Assembly: GCF_900104175.1 (NCBI RefSeq)
Contig: NZ_FNIX01000026.1
Location: 1 to 64,000, forward strand
Length of the DNA stretch: 64,000 bases
Source: Lentzea jiangxiensis
GTDB lineage: Bacteria; Actinomycetota; Actinomycetes; Mycobacteriales; Pseudonocardiaceae
Direction of reading: 5' to 3'
Shown: positions 23,462 through 32,570 of the stretch, piece by piece
Layout of the letters: each line of letters begins with the position of its first letter
Position numbering within the stretch: position 1 is the stretch's first letter
Program-made: the position numbers and the translations under genes
The notes under the pieces: generated by a model
Seen by the model: the letters and a program-made list of their open reading frames with translations, nothing else
Told to the model about the DNA's origin: nothing
Database searches by the model: none

Positions 23462-25177
23462 TCACACCTCGCAGCCGGCGAAGAGCCGCTCGCGCACTTC
23501 ACCACGACGCCACTTCCCGCTGCTGGTGCGCGGCAGCCACCCCCGCGCGACGAGCCGGACGTCGACGTCGGCCAGACCGACCTCATCGGCGATCCGGGCA
23601 CGGATACCGGCGACCAAGGCCGCCTGGTCGTCGGTCTGCGTCTCCGCCACGACGACCATGCGCTCACGGGACACGTCCGCCACGACGACCACGTGACGCT
23701 GGTAGACACCGTCGACGTCGCGGATCGCCATCTCCACGTCGTGGGCGTGGAAGTTCCGGCCGGCCACCACGACCATGTCACTTCGCCGGCCGGAGACGTA
23801 GAGCTCACCGCCGAGCACGAATCCGGTGTCCTGCGTGCGGAACCAGCCGTCCCGGATCGCGGCGTCGGTGGCGGCGTGGTCATCGAGGTAGCCGCGCAGC
23901 ATGTTCGGCCCCCGTGCTTCGATCTCGCCGAAGTGCCCTTCGTCCACCACCCGGCCTCCGCCGTCAGTGATCCGGAACTCGACGCCGGGGAAGGCGGGTC
24001 CCTGCGACACGACGGGCACCGCACCGGGCTGTGGGCCGTCGTGGATCACCACCCGGCCGCCGTCCTGCAGTGACCCCCGGTCGACGTGGACGGTCTTCGC
24101 GACCCCACCGGCGGGCTGCAGCGAGATTCCCACGCAGAACTCCGCCGCACCGTAGCCCGGCGTCATGACGGTCGGCCGGGCGCCGAGCGGGCCGAGCAGT
24201 TCGTCGAACCGGCGCAGCGTCGTGGAGGCGACGGGTTCACCGGCGTTGATCGCGGCCTTCCAACCGGTGAGGTCGATGCCGTCGAGCCGCCCGGCCGCGG
24301 CCGCGTCGAGGATGCGGTCGTAGGCGAAGTTCGGGCCGGTGAAGAACGCGATGCCCTGGTCGGCGAAGTACCGGATGGTTTCCGCGGTACGCCGGACGAA
24401 CGTCACGGGGCTGAACATGTGCAGGTCGCTGGCGGTCACCAGGTGGGTCAGCAGCGTGACGAGCCCGAAGTCGTGGAACAGCGGCACCCACACCATCGCG
24501 GCGTCCCCGTCCTCCACACCGCCCCGCTCGGCGGTGCCCAGCACGCTGGCCACCAGAGCACCGTGTTCGATCATCGCCCCCTTGGGCGAGGAGGTGCTCC
24601 CGGAGCTGAACTGCACCACGGCCAGGTCCTGCGGCTTCGGCATCCTGGCCTGCGGGAGTTCGGGCAGCGGTTCGCAGTCGGCGATGCGAACCACCGCGAC
24701 GTCCGGGTACCGCTCCTGGATGGCGGCACCGAACTCGTCGAACGGCGGCCCGACCAGAACGCACCGGAGCTCCGCGCTGCGGACCAGTCCGTCCAGCCGC
24801 TCCAGAGCGGGCTCCAGCCCCGCTGCGAACGACGGCACGGGAATCGGCACCGCCGCGACGTTCGCGGCGAACACCCCGAAGAGCGCGGAGACGAACTCCG
24901 GCGACGTCGCGGCGAGGATCCCCACACGGCGGTCGGGCCGGTCATCCATACCCGCGCGGCGCAGTTCCGCAGCGACCCCGTACGCCCGTGCCGGGATCTC
25001 CCGGTGGGCCAGCGAGGTGTTCAGCTCCGGAAAGACCAGCTCCCCGACCGTCCGCTGCGCGAGGACCGGCAGCAGGTCCGCCATGGTGCGGAGCTCTCGG
25101 GTTTCCGCGAGCCAGCGAAGTCCCGGCTTCCCGGCCTGTGAACCGGACTGGGTGGCCGCATCGACTTCCAGCCCCAT
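23462..25177 (-). CDS. Acyl/aryl-AMP ligase (ANL superfamily, FAAL-like)
   Basis: This 571-residue adenylating enzyme has the P-loop-like A3 motif (FSSGSTSSPKG), the A5 motif GYGAAE, the GWFRTQDTGF block, the hinge/A8 region GRRSDMVVVAGRNFHAHDVE and the A10 lysine in TSSGKWRRGEV. The KGAM...HGAL spacing and the VPLFHDFGL block are like fatty acyl-AMP ligases, which pass the acyl group to an ACP instead of CoA. The ATG at 25177 follows GGAGGAAAG. The ACP gene directly upstream is the obvious acceptor. Fatty versus aryl acid cannot be settled; the PKS nearby favours an aryl acid. Confidence 0.9.
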   Translation of the reverse strand: MGLEVDAATQSGSQAGKPGLRWLAETRELRTMADLLPVLAQRTVGELVFPELNTSLAHREIPARAYGVAAELRRAGMDDRPDRRVGILAATSPEFVSALFGVFAANVAAVPIPVPSFAAGLEPALERLDGLVRSAELRCVLVGPPFDEFGAAIQERYPDVAVVRIADCEPLPELPQARMPKPQDLAVVQFSSGSTSSPKGAMIEHGALVASVLGTAERGGVEDGDAAMVWVPLFHDFGLVTLLTHLVTASDLHMFSPVTFVRRTAETIRYFADQGIAFFTGPNFAYDRILDAAAAGRLDGIDLTGWKAAINAGEPVASTTLRRFDELLGPLGARPTVMTPGYGAAEFCVGISLQPAGGVAKTVHVDRGSLQDGGRVVIHDGPQPGAVPVVSQGPAFPGVEFRITDGGGRVVDEGHFGEIEARGPNMLRGYLDDHAATDAAIRDGWFRTQDTGFVLGGELYVSGRRSDMVVVAGRNFHAHDVEMAIRDVDGVYQRHVVVVADVSRERMVVVAETQTDDQAALVAGIRARIADEVGLADVDVRLVARGWLPRTSSGKWRRGEVRERLFAGCEV

Positions 25178-25329
25178 TGGACTTTCCTCCACCTCGCCCT
25201 GATGTGCCGTCACGACGGCGCGAACGCCGGCCCACCGTAGGAAGGACGCACGATGTCGACCATTTCCCGTTCCACGGTCTGGAACGATCATGGACTCCTG
25301 GCCCGGATCACACGGCGGTCGTGAACCGG

Positions 25330-25590
25330 TCAGCGCGCCCCGGAGGAGCGGATCCCGGCTTCGACCAGGCTCGCCAGGTCGGCCACGGTCCGCACCCGCA
25401 CCAGGGCGTCGGGGTCCAGTTCGAGGGCGAACTCGTCCTCGATGGCGGTGACCGCGGTGAGCAGCCGCAGTGAGCTGGCGTTCTCGAGATGGGTGAGCTG
25501 TGCGTCGAGGGCGATCGCGGCGACGGGCACGTCGAGTGCGGTCGACAGGTGGTTGACCACCACACGCGCAAGGTCGTCGGATGACGTCAT
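25330..25590 (-). CDS. Acyl carrier protein
   Basis: This 86-residue four-helix carrier protein has the phosphopantetheine site LENASSLRLLTAVTAIEDEF, with the serine of ASSL in place of the usual DSL, so the conserved Asp is lost. The start is set at the ATG at 25590, 10 codons inside the longest frame. It is the first gene of the ACP/ligase/P450/KASIII operon, separated from the ligase by about 150 bases. It should carry the acyl group that the ligase activates. Confidence 0.82.
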   Translation of the reverse strand: MTSSDDLARVVVNHLSTALDVPVAAIALDAQLTHLENASSLRLLTAVTAIEDEFALELDPDALVRVRTVADLASLVEAGIRSSGAR

Positions 25591-27432
25591 TCGGATATCC
25601 TCTCGGCTGCGATCGGCCACGCCTGGGAAGGCGGCATCTCCCGAACGACGCTATCAGCCAGGCCCAGCTGTGCGGATTCCGTCCTTCTTGTGCCGCAAGC
25701 TCCTGAACAATGAGGAAGAAGTCGTGGGGAAGCCTGGCAAAGTTCACTTGGGCATCCTTGATTCATTTTGCGACGATTCCCGGGCGCCCGCTCCCCCGAC
25801 GACTCCCCTGACATGGCGAATGGTGGTTCGCTCCTGTTCCAGGCGGCCTGAAGGCTCACCACCGAGCCGGCGCGGCGGCGAGGTTCCGCGTAGACCACCC
25901 CTTGACATGCGAATCACGCGGGTCACCGCAAGGGCATGGCCAGCAGTTGATCAACACTGGATCGTGCCGCACCAGCAATCGATCGGTGGGTGCGGCGCTC
26001 GTTCCAGCGCCACTCTTGCTCACACAGCGCCTGCCGCAGATGGACCTCTTCTTGAATCGTGTCGACTGACCCTCTATTCCAGGTTCAAGCTGTCCAGCAG
26101 CACTAGAACACATGAACTGCGCACGCTTGCTGCATATGGCGACTCAAATCCCCTCGGACACCGAAATTTCGCGAATTACGGCGCCTATGAGGCAGGTGCT
26201 CAAGTCGACTTCAGCACCTGTTTGCGTTTCCGTGCCACCTGCGGGTGGCGTTTGATGACTATCTCATCTGCGAACCGATCCGATGCCGCGAGCCGAGCGG
26301 CGGTCTCGAACTGGACCATCTCGCCCAGCTCCGACTTCGGCCTGTCATTGACGTACTTCCGCCCAGACTGCTCGTCGTGCGCATCCAGCCCCGCGCCTGG
26401 ATCCGGAAGGTGTCAACCGGCGACCGGGCACCCGACGCCAGGGGCATGTCCTCGTAGCGACGGCTGTCCCCCCGCGCGCCAACCGGTCCAGGCCCCACTA
26501 CACGATCCACCGGGGATCGCGATCACAGGGCAATGCGGCCGGGGCAGCGATCCGACGAGGTGGACGGGCGTCGACACGGACACTGTTCACTTGCCCCTCA
26601 CACGGCTGCCCAGCGCGTCAATGTGTCGCGAATGGACTGTCCACTTGAGACTCAGAACATCTTTGCGCACGCGTCCGACCAGCCAGTCGCAAAAGGCACC
26701 CGAGGATTCGTTCGCGAAGCTCGCGGAGCAGTCGGAGCTCAGCGACGCGATTCGGCAGCTCCCGCCGCCGCAGCGCGAGGTCGCCGGCGCCACCTCGCTC
26801 GCCTGCGCGACTGCGCGCTCCCGCTTCCCGGCGACGCCGACCTGCCGTCCGCAGTTCGACCGGGCGAACAGATCATGACTGGACAGGCGTTGCGGGAGGC
26901 GTCGTTCTCCGGAAAGCCTCTGTGGACGGAAAGGCGCTGACGCCACCACGACGACATGATCGATTGCACGTCGCGGGGCACCGAAATCTGCATATCGGCG
27001 TTATGTCCGGTTCGCGGGAAAGATTCACCGTTCCGGCGATGTATCGGTTACCCATGTCATTTGTCCTCCATCGGTCCGGGAACCCGCCGACCGCGACCGA
27101 GGCCCGTCGTGGATCCCCGTGGTGGCCCGGACGCTCCGGACGTCGCCAGGACGGGGTCCGGCGTGCGGCACCCCGGTGGGCCGCCGTGGAGGCGCGGCTA
27201 CGGTTGCGACACGGCTGCGATCAACATGATGATGCGCCGTCCGGGCTGTGCTATGGAACTTTCCGGCATCGCGTGCCCGAGGTGCGGCAGTCGGCGATTC
27301 GGCCGAACCGGTTGATCCGTTCGGCACCTGTTGAGACGCGGCCGCTCGAATTCGTATTCGTAATTCCAATAGCCCCGTGAAGCCGCAGTAAGACGTTTGA
27401 CCGCTGTTCGCGGGAGGTGGCGCCAGAGGCTC
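25591..27432. other. 1.8-kb region of degraded sequence
   Basis: No full gene is supportable. Three decayed pieces are visible: a transposase end (25923-26040, minus), a closed 65-codon frame (26200-26409, minus) ending ADEIVIKRHPQVARKRKQVL without a credible start, and near 26705-26770 (plus) a short stretch FAKLAEQSELSDAIRQLPPP followed by QREVA that resembles sigma-70 region 4 before the frame breaks down. GC skew and codon bias are weaker than in neighbouring genes. Confidence 0.6.
25923..26040 (-). pseudogene. Transposase (integrase-core) C-terminal remnant 2
   Basis: The minus strand reads QALCEQEWRWNERRTHRSIA, then GAARSSVDQLLAMPLR before a stop. NERRTHRSIAGAA is the C-terminal block of an rve-type transposase. 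The DNA around 25966-26004 closely matches 56386-56424, sharing GATCGGTGGGTGCGG exactly. All catalytic parts are gone. Confidence 0.65.
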
Positions 27433-27460
27433 TCGACAAGTCGGGAAGCCGTGCTATAAA
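27433..27460 (+). promoter_or_regulatory. Promoter of the LAL regulator gene
   Basis: TCGACA (27433-27438) and TATAAA (27455-27460) are separated by 16 bases and match the housekeeping sigma consensus unusually well for this genome. Transcription would begin near 27467, giving a leader of only a few bases before the GTG at 27475, or longer if a later start is used. Confidence 0.55.
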
Positions 27461-27474
27461 ACGTCCACCTGGGG

Positions 27475-30252
27475 GTGCGGGCAGTGGAAAGACCATCGGT
27501 GGCCATGTTGGAGGGAACTGGACGGTTGGTGCCGACGGACCATGGTGATGCGCTCGTTGAACTGGTCGGCCTGCTCGCCGGGTGCTCAGCGGGGCCGGGT
27601 AGGCTCGCGCTGGTCAGTGGTGGTTTGGCCTGCGGAAAGACCGAACTGCTCCAGCGGTTCCAGCGGCACGCCGCCGCCTCGGGGGCGTTGTTGCTGACCG
27701 CGACCGGCTCACCGGCCGAGCAACCCCTGCAGGCAGGCGTCATCGACCAGTTGTTCCACGGCGCCGGACTGCCACCGGAAATAGCGGACCGCGTTTCCCA
27801 CCTCATCACACCGATCGCCGCGACCGTGAACGACTCCGGAGCGGACGTGCGGGGAATCCATCATTCTTACGTGCGGCCCGTGCACGAATTGTGTCAGATT
27901 CTTCTCGAATTGTCGCGCGAACGCCCGGTCGTGTTGTGCGTGGATGACGTGCAATTCGCCGACAGTTCCTCGCTTCAGTTCATCCTCTACCTGCGGCGGC
28001 GGATGAGGGCCGGGCGGGTGGTCGTCGTGCTCGCCGAGTGGCAGCAGCCGCAGCCGACCCTGCCGCTGTTCCACGCCGAGCTGACCCGGCGGCCACACCA
28101 CCGCATCCGGCTCGCACCGCTGTCGGTGTGCGGCATCGCCGAACTGCTGCGCGACCGGGTGCCCGATCCCGAGGCGCTCGCGCCTGCCTGGCACGCCGTC
28201 AGCGGCGGCAACCCCATGCTGGTCCGAGCCCTGGCCGAAGACCGGGACGCCGGGCACGAAACCGGTCCCGACCAGGTCGGTCCCGCGTTCAAGCGCGCGG
28301 TGCTGGAATGCCTGCACCGCTGGGAAGCGGGGTTGCTCGAGGTCGCGCGCGCCATCGCCGTGCTCGGCGAGGAGCGCACCCCGGTCCTGCTCGGCCGGCT
28401 GGCCGGCACCACGCCCGAGGCCGTCGAGCAGGCGGTCGACGTGCTCACCGCCGCCGGCCTGCTCCTCGACGGTCGTTTCCGCCACCCGGGAGTGGGGGCG
28501 GCGATTCTCGACAGCACGCCGGGCACCGAACGGGTGCGGCTGCGCGCCCGCGCCGCCGAACTGCTCTACCAGCGCGGCGCGGCGGCGGCCGTGGTGGCCG
28601 ACCACCTCGTGGCCGCCGACCGGATCGCCTCGGGCTGGCCGGTCGCCGTGCTGCGCATCGCCGCCGAACAGGCGCTGATGGGTGACGACGTGGCGGCGGC
28701 CGTGCGCTACCTGGAACCCGCGCTGCCCGTGGTCGAGCCGGACGAGCGGCTGGGCATCACCAGCGTTCTGGTCCGAGCGCTGTGGCGGGTCAACCCGGCC
28801 GCCGCCGTCGTGCACATGGACCCCTTGCACGAGGCGATGTGGGCGGGCGAGCTGCGTGGCCGGGACGCCATGACCGTCGTGCACCACGCGCTGTGGATCG
28901 GGGACGAGGCAACGGCCGTGCGCGCGCTCGCCGTGCTCGACCAGAACCCCGGCATGCTCGACGCGCAGAGCGCGGCCGAGTTGCGGATCGTCTGCCAGTG
29001 GTTCCACGGCCTCGATCAGGCGACCGCCGTCGCCGCCGACGTGGTGGCTGACGCGGACCCGTGGGTGGCCGCGGCTCAGGCCATCGGCACCTTCTGGACC
29101 GCCGAGTTCCACCCCGACGCCATCGCCAGCGCCGAGCACATCCTGCGGAGCTGCCGGCTCGGCGACATGTCGTTGGAGGTCGTGCTCACCGCCCTGCTGA
29201 TCCTGGTGCACAGCGGTCACCCCGACCGGGCCGAGCGGTGGTGCGACCGGCTCACCGCCGAGGCCGTCCGCGGTGGCGCGGTGACCTGGCAGGCGATCCT
29301 GGAGGTCGTCCGAGCCGACATCGACCTGCGGCGCGGAGAGGTGGTGGTGGCCGCCGCACGCGCCGAAACCGCACTCGCCCTGCTGCCGCACCAGGGCTGG
29401 GGCCTGTCCATCGGCTACCCGCTGGCCGTCTTGATGGAGGCCAACACCGCGCTGGGCCGGCACCGCGTGATCGCCGACGTGATGCGACTGCGCGTGCCCG
29501 ACGCCATGTTCGCCACCGCCGCCGGCCTGCGCTACCTGCACGCCCGCGGCAACGGCAACCTCGCCGTCGGGCGGGTGCTCGCGGCCATCAGCGACTTCCA
29601 GAACTGCGGCACCCGGATGCGGGAGTGGCACGTCGACCTGCCGGTGCTCGCGCCGTGGCGCTGCGGTCTCGCCCAGGCCAACCTCACCCTCGGCCGCACG
29701 GAGGCGGCTCGCGAGCTGATCAGCGAGCAGATGCTGCTGCCGGCCGGGGACCGCCGCACCCGCGGCGCGGCGCTGCGGGTGCTCGCCGCCGCGGGCGAGC
29801 CGGCCGAGCGACCCGCGCTGCTGCGCGAGGCCGTGCGGCACCTGCGGCGGGCGGGTGACCGGGTCGAGCTGGCCCGCGCCCTGTCCGACCTCGGTGAAGC
29901 GCTCGACACCGCGGGCGAGCACGCCGAGGCCCGCGAGCTGTCCCGGATCGCGGTGGCCGAGACCAAGGCGTCCTTCTCCGGCGCCCTGCCCATCCCGGTC
30001 GACTGGGGGGACGGCGACGCCGGTGACGGGCGATCGGTCCTGAGCGACTCCGAGCTGCGCGTCGCCGAGCTCGCCGCGAAGGGCCACACGAACCGCGAGA
30101 TCAGCGGCATCCTCTACATCACCGTCAGCACCGTCGAGCAACACCTCACCAGGGTCTACCGCAAGCTCGGCATGCGCAGCCGGGCGGACCTGCCGCACCG
30201 CCTGTCCCCACGGACCGGCGCCGCCCCTCGTGCCTTCGAAGCCCGAGGCTGA
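27475..30252 (+). CDS. LuxR-family regulator of the large ATP-binding (LAL) type
   Basis: This 925-residue protein has a P-loop ATPase domain at the N-terminus: Walker A GGLACGKT at 49-56 and Walker B VVLCVDDVQFAD near 145-156. A long helical, TPR-like middle follows, then a C-terminal LuxR helix-turn-helix (LSDSELRVAELAAKGHTNRE, then STVEQHLTRVYRKLGM). LAL proteins usually act as pathway-specific activators. Starts at GTG 27475, GTG 27484 or ATG 27505 are all possible; the shortest begins MLEGTG. It is the first gene of the sugar block and ends 42 bases before the C-methyltransferase start. Confidence 0.9.
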   Translation: MRAVERPSVAMLEGTGRLVPTDHGDALVELVGLLAGCSAGPGRLALVSGGLACGKTELLQRFQRHAAASGALLLTATGSPAEQPLQAGVIDQLFHGAGLPPEIADRVSHLITPIAATVNDSGADVRGIHHSYVRPVHELCQILLELSRERPVVLCVDDVQFADSSSLQFILYLRRRMRAGRVVVVLAEWQQPQPTLPLFHAELTRRPHHRIRLAPLSVCGIAELLRDRVPDPEALAPAWHAVSGGNPMLVRALAEDRDAGHETGPDQVGPAFKRAVLECLHRWEAGLLEVARAIAVLGEERTPVLLGRLAGTTPEAVEQAVDVLTAAGLLLDGRFRHPGVGAAILDSTPGTERVRLRARAAELLYQRGAAAAVVADHLVAADRIASGWPVAVLRIAAEQALMGDDVAAAVRYLEPALPVVEPDERLGITSVLVRALWRVNPAAAVVHMDPLHEAMWAGELRGRDAMTVVHHALWIGDEATAVRALAVLDQNPGMLDAQSAAELRIVCQWFHGLDQATAVAADVVADADPWVAAAQAIGTFWTAEFHPDAIASAEHILRSCRLGDMSLEVVLTALLILVHSGHPDRAERWCDRLTAEAVRGGAVTWQAILEVVRADIDLRRGEVVVAAARAETALALLPHQGWGLSIGYPLAVLMEANTALGRHRVIADVMRLRVPDAMFATAAGLRYLHARGNGNLAVGRVLAAISDFQNCGTRMREWHVDLPVLAPWRCGLAQANLTLGRTEAARELISEQMLLPAGDRRTRGAALRVLAAAGEPAERPALLREAVRHLRRAGDRVELARALSDLGEALDTAGEHAEARELSRIAVAETKASFSGALPIPVDWGDGDAGDGRSVLSDSELRVAELAAKGHTNREISGILYITVSTVEQHLTRVYRKLGMRSRADLPHRLSPRTGAAPRAFEARG

Positions 30253-30294
30253 CCTGTGCACCACCCCGAGCAGACCGAGCAGAAAGAACCGCCG

Positions 30295-31521
30295 ATGCCC
30301 AACCAGTCCCCCTGCCGCGTCTGTGCCGGGACGGTCACCGAGTTCCTCGACCTCGGTTCCCAGCCGCTGTCCGACGCGTTCCGGCTGCCCGAGGACACCT
30401 CCGTCGAGTTCACCTACCGCCTCGCCGTGGGCGCGTGCGCGGACTGCGCGATGGTGCAGCTGATGGAAGAAGTGCCCAGGGAGAAGATGTTCCACCAGGA
30501 CTACCCCTACCTGTCCCAGGGGTCCGCGGTGATGCGCGAGCACTTCCGCGCCCTGGCCGAGCGGTTCCTGAGCACCGAGCTGGCGGGCGAGGACCCGCTC
30601 GTGGTCGAACTGGGCTGCAACGACGGCACCATGTTGCGCACCGTCGCGGAGGCGGGCGTGCGGCACCTGGGCGTGGAACCGTCCGGTGCCGTCGCCGACC
30701 TGGCCGCCCAGGCGGGCGTGCGGGTCCGCAAGGACTTCTTCGAGGAGTCCACCGCGCTGTCCATCCGCGACCAGGACGGTCCGGCCGACCTCGTGTACGC
30801 CGCGAACACGTTCTGCCACATCCCTTACGCGGACTCGATCCTGCGCGGCGTCGTGGCGCTGCTCAAGCCCGGTGGGGCGTTCGTGTTCGAGGACCCCTAC
30901 CTCGGGGACATCGTCGAGCAGACCTCGTTCGACCAGATCTACGACGAGCACTTCTTCCTGTTCAGCGCCACCTCCGTGGACGCCATGGCCCGCCGGCACG
31001 GCCTGGAGCTGGTCGACGTCGAACGCCTGCCGGTGCACGGCGGCGAGGTCCGGTACACCCTGGCCCTGCCCGGTGCGCGCACGCCCTCCGCGGCCGTCGC
31101 CGCCCTGCTCGCCGAGGAGCAGGCGCGCGGCCTGCACGACCGCGCCGTCCTCGACGGGTTCGGAGACCGGGTCCGCGCGATCCGCACCGACCTCGTGGCG
31201 CTGCTGGAGGACCTGAAGGCGAAGGGAGAGCGGGTGGTCGGCTACGGCGCGACCGCCAAGAGCGCCACCGTCACGAACCTCTGCGGCATCGGACCGGACC
31301 TGGTCGAGTTCATCAGCGACACCACGCCCGCCAAGCAGCACAGGCTGGCGCCCGGCTCGGGCATCCCGGTGCGCCCGCCGGCCGCCTTCGCCGACCCCTA
31401 CCCCGGCTACGCGCTGCTGTTCGCCTGGAACCACGCCGCGGAGATCATGGCCAAGGAGGAGGCGTTCCGGGAGGCGGGCGGCAAGTGGATCCTGTACGTG
31501 CCCGACGTCCACGTGGTGTGA
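30295..31521 (+). CDS. evaC: NDP-4-ketohexose 3-C-methyltransferase (EvaC/TylCIII family)
   Basis: This 408-residue SAM enzyme starts with the family zinc site (CRVCAG at 7-12, then CADC near 47). The SAM motif VVELGCNDGTML follows, and then FEDPYLGDIVEQTSFDQIYD and EHFFLFS, both typical of sugar C-methyltransferases. The C-terminal third has the GYGATAKSATVTN block. It adds the C3 branch methyl to a 2-deoxy-4-keto sugar. An in-frame GTG 13 codons upstream is possible; the ATG places the zinc site at the usual distance. It is coupled to the ketoreductase gene by a GTGA overlap. Confidence 0.93.
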   Translation: MPNQSPCRVCAGTVTEFLDLGSQPLSDAFRLPEDTSVEFTYRLAVGACADCAMVQLMEEVPREKMFHQDYPYLSQGSAVMREHFRALAERFLSTELAGEDPLVVELGCNDGTMLRTVAEAGVRHLGVEPSGAVADLAAQAGVRVRKDFFEESTALSIRDQDGPADLVYAANTFCHIPYADSILRGVVALLKPGGAFVFEDPYLGDIVEQTSFDQIYDEHFFLFSATSVDAMARRHGLELVDVERLPVHGGEVRYTLALPGARTPSAAVAALLAEEQARGLHDRAVLDGFGDRVRAIRTDLVALLEDLKAKGERVVGYGATAKSATVTNLCGIGPDLVEFISDTTPAKQHRLAPGSGIPVRPPAAFADPYPGYALLFAWNHAAEIMAKEEAFREAGGKWILYVPDVHVV

Positions 31522-32495
31522 GCGTGCAGGGGGAACTGGCCGGCACGCTCGTCGCGGTGCTCGGCGGGTCGGGGTTCGTGGGTTCCGCGGTGTCCGCACG
31601 GATGGCGGCGCGGGGCGCGCGGGTGCGGGTGGTGGCACGCGACCCCGGCGTGCCGCCGTTCCCGGCCGAGGTCGTCGCGACCGACCTCACCGAGCCCGGC
31701 GCGGTGGCAGCCGCGGTCGCGGGCGCGGACGTGGTGCTGCCGCTGGTGCTGTTCACCGGCGGCGGCACCTGGCGGGTCGCCGACGGCGACGCGGCCGACG
31801 CCGCCAGGGTCAACGTCGGCATCGTCGCCGAGGTGGTGGACGCGGCTCGGGGGACCGTCGTGTTCCCCGGCTCCACCTCGCAGGTGGGGCCGGGTGCGCC
31901 GGAGCGGATCGAGGGCACCGAGACCGACCACCCCGAGTCGGAGTACGACCGGCAGAAGTGCGCCGCCGAACGGCTCGTGCTCGATGCGGGCGGCTGCTCC
32001 CTGAGGCTGCCCACCGTGTTCGGCCCCTCCACCGGCTCCCCGGACCGGGGCGTGGTGACCGCGATGGCGCGGCGCGCGCTCTCCGGCGAGCCGCTGACCG
32101 TGTGGGGAGCCGGGGACGTGGAGCGCGACCTGGTGTTCGTCGAGGACGTCGCCGAGGCGTTCGCAGCGGCCGTGGCACACCCCGACCGGCTGGCCGGACG
32201 GGCGTGGCTCGTCGGCTCGGGTGCCGGGGTGGAGGTGCGCGCGCTGTTCGAGCTCGTCGCGGCCACCGTCGCGGAGCTGACCGGTCGCCCGGCCGTGCCG
32301 GTGCGGTCCGTGCCGCCACCGCCGTACGCCACCGCGTCGGACTTCCGCGGCCTCGTGGCCGACCCGGCCGGCTTCACCCTGGCCACCGGGTGGCGGGCCC
32401 GGGTTCCACTGGCCGACGCGGTGGCGAGAACCGTCACCCACCTTCTTCAGTCCTCAGTGGACGGTGCGTTGCCGAGCACCCCTAAGCACGGGTAG
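31518..32495 (+). CDS. evaE: NDP-hexose 4-ketoreductase (EvaE family)
   Basis: This 325-residue extended-SDR protein has the NAD(P) motif VAVLGGSGFVGSAVSARMA and a YDRQKCAAE block, the YxxxK site of SDRs, preceded by the SerThr-rich GSTSQVG strand. It should reduce the 4-keto group, usually the last step of 3-amino-3-C-methyl sugar synthesis. The GTG start overlaps the C-methyltransferase stop. The last 17 bases overlap the CCCCTAAG repeat element in front of the epimerase gene. Confidence 0.88.
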   Translation: MSVQGELAGTLVAVLGGSGFVGSAVSARMAARGARVRVVARDPGVPPFPAEVVATDLTEPGAVAAAVAGADVVLPLVLFTGGGTWRVADGDAADAARVNVGIVAEVVDAARGTVVFPGSTSQVGPGAPERIEGTETDHPESEYDRQKCAAERLVLDAGGCSLRLPTVFGPSTGSPDRGVVTAMARRALSGEPLTVWGAGDVERDLVFVEDVAEAFAAAVAHPDRLAGRAWLVGSGAGVEVRALFELVAATVAELTGRPAVPVRSVPPPPYATASDFRGLVADPAGFTLATGWRARVPLADAVARTVTHLLQSSVDGALPSTPKHG

Positions 32496-32508
32496 GGGTT
32501 CCCCTAAG
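32479..32508. promoter_or_regulatory. CCCCTAAG direct repeat and TAGGGG-TT-CCCCTA palindrome
   Basis: CCCCTAAG occurs at 32479-32486 and 32501-32508, exactly 22 bases (two helical turns) apart. The right copy also forms a TAGGGG-TT-CCCCTA inverted repeat (32493-32506). TTGACC follows at 32513. A related palindrome lies before the aminotransferase gene (35762-35777). Confidence 0.5.
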
Positions 32509-32570
32509 CTGGTTGACCGCGCGGTCCGGGCCTCTGCACGCTGATCACCGTCCTGAGACGGAGGTCGTCG

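Noticed and set aside
25442..26878. 478-codon plus-strand frame across the ACP gene and the intergenic region
   Set aside because: It is antisense to the ACP gene and then crosses debris on both strands without codon bias; only a short sigma-like scrap is noted.
27225..27315. Short frame MELSGIACPRCGSRRFGRTG resembling a zinc-ribbon start
   Set aside because: It stops after about 28 codons, has no ribosome-binding site and only one CxxC pair; judged chance or debris.
27709..31638. 1309-codon minus-strand open frame opposite the LAL and C-methyltransferase genes
   Set aside because: It is the complementary shadow of two well-supported plus-strand genes, has low-complexity His/Arg/Gly-rich translation and no family motif.
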